11,211 nt of DNA from an uncultured Rhodanobacteraceae bacterium (GTDB lineage Bacteria > Pseudomonadota > Gammaproteobacteria > Xanthomonadales > Ahniellaceae). The notes under the pieces were generated by a model, which had not been told where the DNA came from, ran no database searches, and was given only the letters and a program-made list of their open reading frames with translations. The position numbers and the translations under genes are program-made. Shown piece after piece: positions 4,122 through 11,211 of this stretch (position 1 is its first letter; each line of letters opens with the position of its first letter). The stretch is from positions 1 through 11,211 of the forward strand of contig CALMWD010000095.1 in NCBI GenBank assembly GCA_937873105.1, given 5' to 3'.

Positions 4122-6398
4122 ATGCGTGCTCTTCTGGCTTTCGTCTTCCTGCTGTCTCCATACACAACGCAACTTGCGCACGCCGAGGCCTACAACCAAC
4201 CCAAGGTTCACCTCGACCCCGCGCTCCGCCTGTACGACAGCGCCCGCGTGACCCAGGCGGCCAACCTGCCGGACGGCAGTGTCGTGCTGGTCGGCGATTT
4301 CGACGAATACGCCGGCTTGCGGGTCGATGGCATCGTCAGGCTGTTCCCGGATGGCAGCGTCGATTCGTCATTCACGCCGTCGCTGACCACAGGCATCTAC
4401 CATTCAAACGCCACAGACGTGGTGGTGATGGGCGACAAGCTGTATGTCGCAGGATCCTTTCTCTCTGTCGACGGAATCGATTCCCCTCGCGTGGCTCGTT
4501 TCCAGATTCCCGGACTCGAGCTCGTTCCCGGCTCGTTTGGGGTGAGCATCAATGGCCCTGTCGACGCCATCGAGGGTATCGGCGGCGATCTTCTCGTGTC
4601 TGCCGAGAACATGATCCGTCGCTACGACCTTGATGCCGACGGTTCGGCGGCCAACTGGATCACCATCGATACGTGGAATCAGGCTGCCATCGACATCAAG
4701 GTGTCGTCGCAAGGAACCGTCTACGCCCTCACCAATGGCGACAGAATCTACGCCTATTCCGGAAGCACGGGCGAGCAACTCTTCGTGGCGCCTGTCCCGA
4801 CGCCCGACTGGAACTGGGTGCTGCACTTCGATCTTTCTGCCGACGGCGACTTGATCATCGCGGGCGACTTCCATGCCACGGCGACCACAGGTCCTGCCGG
4901 CTTGATCAGGGTCGACGGGACCACAGGACTCTTGGACCCGGCGTGGGTCTTCCACAGCGATGATCCGAACGCAGCATTCGGCGGAGTGCTCGCGCTGGCC
5001 GACGGCGGCGCCATCGTCACCGGCGACTTCACTCAGATCAACGGCACACCCACAGCGCCAGGCATCGCGCGCATCAACGCCGACGGGACGGTTCGCCCGT
5101 CCTGGGGTGGCGTACACGCAAGCGCCAAGAGCGAATTCCTGCACGCCGTCGACGACACGTTGTTCCTTGTCGGCGAAAGGCCTGCCGATGGCAGCGACTG
5201 TAGCGTTCAAGCGGCACACGTTGGCGATGGCCTGAGTGCATCAGCATCATTCTCCAGCAGCACCCTGACCAAGGACGCCGAGGTCTATCAGATTCAGATG
5301 GATGCCGACGCGCTGTTCGTCGGCGGACGACTGACTCGGGCAGGCGATTTCCGGACTGATGGGATCCTCAAGCTGGATGGATCGATCGCGATCGATCCTT
5401 CTTTCTCGGCGAACCTCGTCGGCGATTTCTATAGCCCGCCCGGCGCAAGTTCCTTCGCAGTCGGTGGCGGCTACATCTACATGCACGCTACGCAATTGAT
5501 CTTTGAGCAAAGCGCGGACCCTGAGAATCCTTACTGGATCCGAGACCATCAACTCTCCGCCGAAAGCGGAGAGGAGCTGCCGATGGCGTCTTATGGCAAT
5601 CAGCCGGTATTTCTCGAACGAGTTAGTCCTTTGTATAACCCTGCCGACGGTAAGTTCTATTTGCTTCGTCGCAGCGGCGGGCAAGGCCAGTCCCTTCCGA
5701 ATTCGGGCATCTTGAGGTACCGGCCAGATACTCGTCAGACCGATACGTCCTGGAGCCCGAGCCATGGCAATTTGGGCTACTCAAGGGCCGCGGTGATCGC
5801 TGGCGATTACTACTATTACGGCGGATACCGCAGCGCAGCCCCCGGGACGGAAGGCGAAATTGCCCGCGTTCGCATCTCGGATGCCATCGAAGATACGTCT
5901 TGGAATCCGGGCTACGCCCCTCGCGTCGAAACCATGGGCGTCGATGCCAACCAAGAGTGGATCTATGTCGGTAGCAGCTACGACTCTGCCCACGGCCTGT
6001 CGCGCATTTCCACGATCACCGGGATGGTTGATCCAGACTGGATGCCGCTCGCTGCCCTGCCGACGAGCTTTGGAAGGGTGGACTCCATTTTCTTGGCCGA
6101 CGACGGCTACGTCTATATCGGCGGTAGCTTCAACGGCTTATCTTGCGACCCGTCAAGAACCATCGGTGGCGCCCTGCGGCTGACGGCCGCTGGGACCATC
6201 GATCCGACTTGGCACATCAACACGGACTACGGCTACCTCGGCGTTCGTGCAATGCACAAGTTGAGCAACGGCAAGATCGCCGTCGGCGGATCCTTCGAGA
6301 GGATCAACGGCGTCCTCAGCCCCGGCTTCGCCATCGTCGACAGCACGACCGACGTGATCTTCATGGATCAGATCGGCGACGCGATGTGTATTCCCTGA
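4122..6398 (+). CDS. Exported delta-60 repeat (DUF5122-type beta-propeller) protein
   Basis: A 758-residue protein with a signal peptide: MR, a hydrophobic core (about 3-12), and AHA at 19-21 before the likely cleavage site. The rest consists of repeats of the delta-60 type, each with a 'DG.vyvgGsF' strand, a short loop, a 'RL..dGtiD' strand and a closing D-x-S/x-F/W. Copies start near residues 50, 104, 240, 292, 396, 560, 612, 660 and 714. Closing motifs include DSSF at 81, DPAW at 272, DPSF at 425, DTSW at 541 and 591, DPDW at 637 and DPTW at 694. Such repeats are thought to fold as beta-propellers; their ligands are generally unknown. No membrane anchor or sorting domain follows the last repeat, so the protein is probably periplasmic or released. 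GC content and codon choice are markedly lower than in flanking genes. No ribosome binding site is obvious before the ATG. Confidence 0.88.
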   Translation: MRALLAFVFLLSPYTTQLAHAEAYNQPKVHLDPALRLYDSARVTQAANLPDGSVVLVGDFDEYAGLRVDGIVRLFPDGSVDSSFTPSLTTGIYHSNATDVVVMGDKLYVAGSFLSVDGIDSPRVARFQIPGLELVPGSFGVSINGPVDAIEGIGGDLLVSAENMIRRYDLDADGSAANWITIDTWNQAAIDIKVSSQGTVYALTNGDRIYAYSGSTGEQLFVAPVPTPDWNWVLHFDLSADGDLIIAGDFHATATTGPAGLIRVDGTTGLLDPAWVFHSDDPNAAFGGVLALADGGAIVTGDFTQINGTPTAPGIARINADGTVRPSWGGVHASAKSEFLHAVDDTLFLVGERPADGSDCSVQAAHVGDGLSASASFSSSTLTKDAEVYQIQMDADALFVGGRLTRAGDFRTDGILKLDGSIAIDPSFSANLVGDFYSPPGASSFAVGGGYIYMHATQLIFEQSADPENPYWIRDHQLSAESGEELPMASYGNQPVFLERVSPLYNPADGKFYLLRRSGGQGQSLPNSGILRYRPDTRQTDTSWSPSHGNLGYSRAAVIAGDYYYYGGYRSAAPGTEGEIARVRISDAIEDTSWNPGYAPRVETMGVDANQEWIYVGSSYDSAHGLSRISTITGMVDPDWMPLAALPTSFGRVDSIFLADDGYVYIGGSFNGLSCDPSRTIGGALRLTAAGTIDPTWHINTDYGYLGVRAMHKLSNGKIAVGGSFERINGVLSPGFAIVDSTTDVIFMDQIGDAMCIP
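5379..5398 (+). repeat. Perfect 20-bp palindrome inside the delta-60 gene
   Basis: GGATCGATCGCGATCGATCC equals its own reverse complement. It encodes part of LDGSIAIDPSF, so it may simply follow from coding GATC/ATCG-rich codons. It contains four GATC sites. No function is evident. Confidence 0.5.
5553..5573 (+). repeat. Perfect 8-bp hairpin inside the delta-60 gene
   Basis: CTCTCCGC (5553-5560) pairs with GCGGAGAG (5566-5573) across the five-base loop CGAAA. There is no T-tract and the reading frame continues through it. It may be incidental. Confidence 0.45.
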
Positions 6399-6435
6399 CC
6401 CAATCCCGATGCCGCGACCGAACCCGGAGAAAGCC

Positions 6436-6987
6436 ATGACCGAACAACGCTTCCGCGCCTACACCACCCAGGACCTCGAGGCCGTCATGGAGCGCATGGC
6501 GCGGCAGTTGTCGATGCGGCTGGATGCGCATCCGGTGGTGCTGGTCGGGGTGTTGCGGCGCGGTGCGCCGCTGGCGGCGATGCTGCACGAGCGCCTGGCG
6601 AAGCTGCGCCCGGAACTGGCGATCGAGCGCACCGACCTGAAGGTGAAGCGCTATGGCGACGACCTGACCCTGCTGCATCCGGACACGGCGCTGACCGAGA
6701 CGCCGCAGCAGGCCGAGGCCAAGTTCACCGGCAAGCGCGTGGTCGTCGTCGACGACGTGTTGTACCAGGGCCATTCGGTGTTCCGGGTGCTGGAATGGGT
6801 GCGCCGCCACGAGCCGTTGTCGGCGCATGTCGCGGTGCTGGTGGACCGCAGGATCAACGCATTGCCGGTGCACGCCGACGTCGCCGGCATCACCCTGCAG
6901 ATCGCGCCCGGCGACGTGATCGAATGCAACGTGCCGCCCTACGAGCCCGAGTTCGCGGTCGACATCTGGCGCCCGCACGCGGACTGA
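6436..6987 (+). CDS. pyrR: PyrR-like phosphoribosyltransferase
   Basis: A 183-residue type I phosphoribosyltransferase, the length of PyrR proteins. The 5-phosphoribosyl-1-pyrophosphate binding motif is VVVVDDVLYQGHSV at residues 102-115. An early RRGAPLAAML segment (41-50) and the VLVDRRINALPV segment (about 134-145) also match PyrR. In Firmicutes PyrR binds pyr mRNA and has uracil phosphoribosyltransferase activity. In gammaproteobacteria its regulatory role is less clear, and no pyr genes lie nearby, so the enzyme activity is the safer assignment. The ATG at 6436 was chosen because GGAGA stands five bases before it. The in-frame ATG at 6409 has no such site and would add nine residues unlike the family. 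It starts 37 bases after the delta-60 gene, with no terminator seen, and ends four bases before the next gene, so it probably leads or belongs to an operon. Confidence 0.85.
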   Translation: MTEQRFRAYTTQDLEAVMERMARQLSMRLDAHPVVLVGVLRRGAPLAAMLHERLAKLRPELAIERTDLKVKRYGDDLTLLHPDTALTETPQQAEAKFTGKRVVVVDDVLYQGHSVFRVLEWVRRHEPLSAHVAVLVDRRINALPVHADVAGITLQIAPGDVIECNVPPYEPEFAVDIWRPHAD

Positions 6988-6991
6988 GGCC

Positions 6992-8134
6992 ATGAACCCG
7001 ATCGTCTGCGCCATCCCGGTGTTCTTCGCGCTGATGCTGATCGAATTCGGCGTGGCGCGGGCGCGCGGCCGTCGCGCCTATCGCATCAACGACACCCTCG
7101 GCTCGTTGTCGCTGGGCGTGACCTCGCAGATCACCGAACTGGCGACCAAGCTCGTCGTCATCGGCATCTACGCCCTGTGCTTCGAGCATCTGCGCGTGAT
7201 CACGCTGCCGGTCGAGGCGTGGTGGACCTGGGCGCTCGGCCTGCTGCTCTACGACTTCCTGTACTACTGGCACCACCGGATGAGCCACGAGGTCGGCATT
7301 CTCTGGGCGACGCACGTGGTGCACCACTCGTCCGAGGAATTCAACCTCTCGACCGCGCTGCGCCAGACCAGCACGCGCTTCCTGCTCGGCTGGATCTTCT
7401 ATCTGCCGATGGCCGTGCTCGGCTTCCCGGTGATCGTGTTCGTCGTCGTCGGCCTGATCGACCTGCTCTACCAGTACTGGATCCATACCGAGCAGGTCGG
7501 CAAGCTCGGCTGGTTCGACCGCGTGTTCGCCTCGCCCTCGAACCATCGCGTCCACCATGCGGTGAACGACAGGTACCTGGACAAGAACTACGGCGGCATC
7601 CTGATCCTCTGGGACCGGATGTTCGGCACCTTCATCGACGAGGACGAACGCGAGCCCTGCGTGTACGGCACGCGCAGCCGTCTCGGCACCTTCTCGCCGC
7701 TGTGGGCGAATCTCGAGGTGTTCGCCGCATTGGCGAAGGATGCGTGGCATGCCCGCGCCTGGGGCGACAAGCTGCGCGTGTTCCTGAAGCCGCCGGGCTG
7801 GCGTCCGGCCGATGTCGCCGCGCGCTTCCCCAAGCCCGCCTTCGACCTCGAGAACGCCAGGCGCAAGTACGACCCGCCGCTGACGCGCTTCGAGGCGGTC
7901 TACCTGTTCGTGCAGTTCGTGCTCGTGCTCGCCGCCGGCACGCACTGCCTCGCGGTCGCCGAGCGCTGGCCGTGGCCGGCGCTGCTCGCCTATGCGACCT
8001 GGATCGCGGTTTCGGCCTGGTCGCTATGTCGTCTGGCAGATCATGCGCGCCACGCCTGGACCGTAGAATGGTTGCGATGGGGGGCGCTGCTCGCGCTCGT
8101 GCCGTACCTGGGGCGCGTCGTCGCCGCGGGCTGA
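6992..8134 (+). CDS. Fatty acid hydroxylase / sterol desaturase family membrane protein
   Basis: A 380-residue integral membrane protein of the superfamily whose di-iron centre is held by clustered histidines. The clusters are HHRMSH (H94, H95, H99), HVVHH (H108, H111, H112), H165 in WIHTEQVGKLGW, and NHRVHH (H185, H188, H189). The layout, including the NYGGILILWDRMFGTF stretch at about 199-214, is typical of bacterial members related to alkylglycerol monooxygenase. The substrate cannot be read from the sequence: lipid hydroxylation or desaturation is the family role. Hydrophobic segments lie at about 2-20, 50-66, 77-93, 130-160 and, after a long soluble region, three more near 306-326, 328-346 and 360-378. 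The ATG is four bases after the pyrR stop, with GAGG overlapping that stop, suggesting translational coupling. The sigma factor gene follows after 16 bases. Confidence 0.85.
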   Translation: MNPIVCAIPVFFALMLIEFGVARARGRRAYRINDTLGSLSLGVTSQITELATKLVVIGIYALCFEHLRVITLPVEAWWTWALGLLLYDFLYYWHHRMSHEVGILWATHVVHHSSEEFNLSTALRQTSTRFLLGWIFYLPMAVLGFPVIVFVVVGLIDLLYQYWIHTEQVGKLGWFDRVFASPSNHRVHHAVNDRYLDKNYGGILILWDRMFGTFIDEDEREPCVYGTRSRLGTFSPLWANLEVFAALAKDAWHARAWGDKLRVFLKPPGWRPADVAARFPKPAFDLENARRKYDPPLTRFEAVYLFVQFVLVLAAGTHCLAVAERWPWPALLAYATWIAVSAWSLCRLADHARHAWTVEWLRWGALLALVPYLGRVVAAG

Positions 8135-8150
8135 AGCCACGAGGAAGACG

Positions 8151-8714
8151 ATGGACACGACCACACACCCGCAGTTGACGCGCCTGCTGCGCGCCTGGAG
8201 CGGCGGCGAAGCCGGCGCCGCCGACCAGGTGCTGGCCCTGGTCTACGACCGCCTGCGCCAGATCGCCGCGCAGCGCGTGCGCATGTCGCACCCGCGCGAA
8301 CAGATGGCGCCGACCGAACTCGCCAACGAAGTCATCGCCAACCTGCTCGAAGCCAATGTCAGCTGGCAGGACCGCGCGCACTTCTTCAAGACCGTGGCGG
8401 TGGCGATGCGCAACTTCCTGCACGACCTCGCGCGCCGCGACGCCGCGGTGAAACATGGCGGCGGCCAGGTGCATGTCACCCTCTCGGCGGCCGAACTGGA
8501 GCCGGGGGACGCGATCAACGGCGAGGTCGAGGCCCTGCACGAGACCCTGGCCGAATTGCGCGCGCTCGATGCGCGCAAGGCCGACGTCGTCGAACTGCAT
8601 TTCCTGGTCGGGCTGGGACTCGAGGAAGTGGCGCAGACGCTCGACGTCTCGCTCGCGACCGTCAACCGCGACCTGCGTTTCGCCCGCGCCTGGATGAAGG
8701 AACGCCTGGCCTGA
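8151..8714 (+). CDS. ECF-family RNA polymerase sigma factor (kinase-linked type)
   Basis: A 187-residue sigma factor with region 2 at about residues 8-95 and region 4 at about 127-185, including the helix-turn-helix LEEVAQTLDVSLATVNRDLRFA. It resembles the ECF group that travels with Ser/Thr kinases. In ordinary ECF sigma factors an acidic DAED-like motif in region 2.2 contacts the RNA polymerase beta-prime subunit. Here the aligned stretch is APTE (residues 53-56), with T55 at a normally acidic position. In the Vibrio EcfP/PknT and Xanthomonas EcfK/PknS pairs, phosphorylation of a threonine in this area activates the factor. The same may hold here (inference). GAGGA lies five bases before the ATG. 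There is no anti-sigma gene; instead the kinase begins one base after the stop. Confidence 0.92.
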   Translation: MDTTTHPQLTRLLRAWSGGEAGAADQVLALVYDRLRQIAAQRVRMSHPREQMAPTELANEVIANLLEANVSWQDRAHFFKTVAVAMRNFLHDLARRDAAVKHGGGQVHVTLSAAELEPGDAINGEVEALHETLAELRALDARKADVVELHFLVGLGLEEVAQTLDVSLATVNRDLRFARAWMKERLA

Positions 8715-8715
8715 C

Positions 8716-11211
8716 ATGGGCACCCGCTTCCGGCAACTGGAAGACCTGTTCAACCAGGCGGTGTCGATGCCGGCGTCGGCGCGCGCGGCCTGGCTGGCTT
8801 CGCTCGACCTCGAACCCTCGCTGCACGAAGAGTTGCGCGCCCTGATCGCCGCCGACGAGGCGCCGCAGGCCCTGACCGACCGTTTCGACGGCGCGCTGAA
8901 CAGCGCCGGCGCCATCGGCCAGGCCGGCGTGCGTCTCGGCCAATGGCGCTTGCTGCACGAGATCGGCGCCGGCGGCGCCGGCGTGGTCTGGCTCGCCGAG
9001 CGCGCCGACGCCCAGTACGAGCAGCAGGCCGCGATCAAGATCAACCGCGCCATCGCCGCCAGCGACGCCGCCGCACAGCTGCGCCACGAACGCCAGATCC
9101 TGGCCTCGCTCGACCATCCGGTCATCGCGCGCCTGCTCGACGGCGGCGAGACCGACGACGGCCATCCCTACCTGGTCATGGAATACGTGCGCGGCGAGCC
9201 ACTGACCGCGGCCTGCCAGCGACGCGGCCTCGATCTGCGCGACCGCGTGCGCCTGGTCGTGCAGATCGCGCATGGCGTGCACTACGCGCACCAGCGCCTG
9301 GTCATCCACCGCGACATCAAGCCCGGCAACCTGCTGCTGCGCGAGGACGGCCGCCCGGTCCTGCTCGATTTCGGCATCGCCAAGCTCTTCGCCCCCGGCG
9401 AGCACTACGCGCAGGCGACGCAGCCCTGGTTCACGCCCGCCTACGCCAGTCCGGAACAGAAACGCAACCAGCCGATCAGCACCGCCACCGACGTCTATGC
9501 GCTCGGCCTGGTGCTGTGCGAACTGCTCAGCGGCCGCGAGCCGAAGATCGGCGACGACGGCAGCGTGGCGGCGCCCAGCCAGCGTGCAAACGCGGCCCAG
9601 CGCCCGCGCCTGCGCGGCGACCTCGACGCCATCGTCGCACGCGCCTGCGCCCCCGAGCCGCAGCGCCGCTATGCCTCGGCCGAGGCCTTCGCCGAGGATC
9701 TGGAACGCTGGCTGCGCGGGCGCCCGATCAAGGCGCGTCCGGACACCAGCGTCTATCGCATCGGCAAGTTCGTGCGCCGGCATCCGCTCGGCGTCGCGCT
9801 CGGCAGCATCGCCGTGCTGCTGATCCTCGCCACCACTGCCTGGCTGCAGGTCGAACGCGATCGCGCCCGTCTCGCCGAGACCAAGGCGCGCGAAGAGGCC
9901 GCCGCCGCCGCCGCCGTCACCGACTTCCTCGTCGATCTCTTCCGCGAAGCCGAGCCCGGCGCCGGCAAGTCGCGGACGCTGACGCCGGTCGAGCTGATCG
10001 ATCGCGCGCGCGGCGGACTGGTCGGCCGCGACGACGTCGCCACCGCCACGCGCGCGCGCGTCAATGGCGTGCTGGGCCAGATCTACAGCTACCTCGGCGA
10101 ACCCGAACGGGCCACCGAAACGCTGCGCAACGCCATCGAGGAAGCCGACGCCAGCCGGCTCGACCCGGCGACGCGCATCGAACTGCGCGCTGCGCTCGCC
10201 TCGGTGCTCGACGACCGCGCCAACTACAGCGGCGCCGAACTGCGTCATCGCGAGGCCCTGGCGATCGCGGAGGCGGCCGGCCTGCAGGCCGAGGCGATTC
10301 GCGCGCGGGCGCGCGTCGGCTTCGAGCTCGCGAAACAACGTCGCCACGACGAGGCCGAGGCGCTGCTGCGCCGCGCGCTCTCGGAGAGCGTGGCCCTGCA
10401 TGGCGCCGACCATCCGGAGACCGCGCGCATCCGCGTGATGCTGGCCGAGGACCTGATGTTCGGCACCGCCACCGCCGAGGCCCTGGCCGAAGCCGAACGC
10501 GGCGTGCGCGTCCTGCGCCGGACGCTGCGCGCGGACGACCAGGAACTGCTCGGCTACCTGACCACCTATGCCGCGGGCCTGCGCATCGCCGGCAACATCC
10601 CCGAATCGATCCGCGTGCTCGAGGACATCATCGCCCAGCGCGAAGCCCTGCTCGACCACAACAGCTTCCTGCTCGCCAACGCCTACAGCTCGCTCGGTTC
10701 GGCCCTGTACGAACAAGGCCGGACGCTGAAGGCCACCGAACAGTTCGTCGCGGCGCTCGAGATCGGCCGCGCCACGCTCGATCCCAACGACCCGAGCTTC
10801 GCCATCGACCTCAACAACGTCGGTTCGCTGTACGAGGAACAGGGCGACTACGCGCGCGCCGAGCCCTTCCTGCGCGAAGCGCTGGCGATCTATCGCGACC
10901 ATGCCGAGGTCGAGCCCTACCAGCTCGCCAACCTGACGCAGAATCTCGGACGGCTGCTGATGTTGTCCGGGCAATCCGCCGAGGCGCGACAGCTGCTGGA
11001 AACGCCGATCCCGGACCTGCGCGGCGCCGACTGGGACCTGCTGCGCGCGCGCCAGCAACTGCACCTCGGCGAATGGGAGCGCCGTTACGGCTCCGCCGCC
11101 GCGGCGCTGCGCCATCTCGATGCCGTGAACATCGATTGGCTCGGCGGTCGCGACAGCCCGCGACTGGGCGCGCTGCTGCGCTGGCGAGGCCTGGCCGAAG
11201 CGCAGCTCGGC
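8716..11211 (+). CDS. Transmembrane Ser/Thr protein kinase with TPR region (cut by window edge)
   Basis: The visible 832 residues begin with a helical segment common in sigma-linked kinases (about 5-50). The kinase domain (about 77-335) shows the glycine loop IGAGGAGVV (83-91), the catalytic lysine K108 in AAIK, E125, the HRDIKPGN loop (198-205) with D200, DFG at 218-220, SPE at 245-247 and DVYALG at 259-264. All catalytic residues are present, so it should be active. A membrane segment at about 358-375 follows a basic stretch. The remaining region (about 380 onward, probably periplasmic) is helical with TPR-like repeats, clear near 454-475, 532-555, 652-682 and 700-727. No stop codon occurs before the window ends. 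The ATG one base after the sigma factor stop (TGACATG) implies translational coupling. The likely partner is that sigma factor. A long open frame on the opposite strand is a codon-bias shadow. Confidence 0.94.
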   Translation, partial: MGTRFRQLEDLFNQAVSMPASARAAWLASLDLEPSLHEELRALIAADEAPQALTDRFDGALNSAGAIGQAGVRLGQWRLLHEIGAGGAGVVWLAERADAQYEQQAAIKINRAIAASDAAAQLRHERQILASLDHPVIARLLDGGETDDGHPYLVMEYVRGEPLTAACQRRGLDLRDRVRLVVQIAHGVHYAHQRLVIHRDIKPGNLLLREDGRPVLLDFGIAKLFAPGEHYAQATQPWFTPAYASPEQKRNQPISTATDVYALGLVLCELLSGREPKIGDDGSVAAPSQRANAAQRPRLRGDLDAIVARACAPEPQRRYASAEAFAEDLERWLRGRPIKARPDTSVYRIGKFVRRHPLGVALGSIAVLLILATTAWLQVERDRARLAETKAREEAAAAAAVTDFLVDLFREAEPGAGKSRTLTPVELIDRARGGLVGRDDVATATRARVNGVLGQIYSYLGEPERATETLRNAIEEADASRLDPATRIELRAALASVLDDRANYSGAELRHREALAIAEAAGLQAEAIRARARVGFELAKQRRHDEAEALLRRALSESVALHGADHPETARIRVMLAEDLMFGTATAEALAEAERGVRVLRRTLRADDQELLGYLTTYAAGLRIAGNIPESIRVLEDIIAQREALLDHNSFLLANAYSSLGSALYEQGRTLKATEQFVAALEIGRATLDPNDPSFAIDLNNVGSLYEEQGDYARAEPFLREALAIYRDHAEVEPYQLANLTQNLGRLLMLSGQSAEARQLLETPIPDLRGADWDLLRARQQLHLGEWERRYGSAAAALRHLDAVNIDWLGGRDSPRLGALLRWRGLAEAQLG

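Noticed and set aside
6409..6435. ATG at 6409 as the pyrR start
   Set aside because: No ribosome binding site precedes it, whereas GGAGA stands five bases before the ATG at 6436.
7632..9125. A 497-codon minus-strand frame across the hydroxylase, sigma factor and kinase genes
   Set aside because: It lies antisense to three genes with clear family motifs; its own translation has none.
8662..11115. An 817-codon open frame on the minus strand opposite the kinase
   Set aside because: The plus strand encodes a complete kinase domain and TPR region with all catalytic motifs. The antisense frame is a by-product of GC-rich codon periodicity and shows no recognisable domain.

Overview
The window reads as chromosomal DNA of a GC-rich gammaproteobacterium, most likely of the Xanthomonadales/Lysobacterales (inference from gene content and codon use: an extracytoplasmic-function (ECF) sigma factor paired with a membrane Ser/Thr kinase with tetratricopeptide (TPR) repeats, a delta-60 repeat protein, GspC, and G/C in most third codon positions). 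No tRNA, rRNA, insertion sequence or CRISPR array was seen. Both ends cut a gene.

Left part, minus strand (1-1794): DNA polymerase IV (dinB) is followed by a 63-residue unknown protein and then by the 5' part of gspC, the inner-membrane clamp protein of a type II secretion system, which runs off the left edge. Divergent from dinB, on the plus strand (1857-3386), lies a complete acyl-homoserine-lactone quorum-sensing pair: a LuxR-type receptor, then a 150-base spacer with a lux-box-like operator, then a LuxI-type synthase. All hallmark residues of both families are present, so the pair looks functional, with LuxR plus signal probably activating luxI.

Middle (3387-6398): a 242-base intergenic region holds three successive hairpins, including a perfect 14-bp inverted repeat. 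Next come a small DUF454/YbaN-type membrane protein and a 758-residue exported protein built of delta-60 (beta-propeller-like) repeats. The latter is clearly less GC-rich than its neighbours.

Right part (6436-11211), all plus strand and tightly spaced: a PyrR-like phosphoribosyltransferase, a membrane fatty acid hydroxylase/sterol desaturase family protein, an ECF sigma factor, and a Ser/Thr kinase with a transmembrane segment and TPR region, cut by the right edge. The sigma factor and kinase are one base apart. They match the phosphorylation-activated sigma/kinase pairs known from Xanthomonas and Vibrio, with a threonine where ordinary ECF sigma factors have an acidic residue.

The most interesting points are the complete quorum-sensing circuit with a compound operator, the hairpin cluster behind luxI, and the kinase-gated sigma factor module. 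No wholly new system could be demonstrated from sequence alone.
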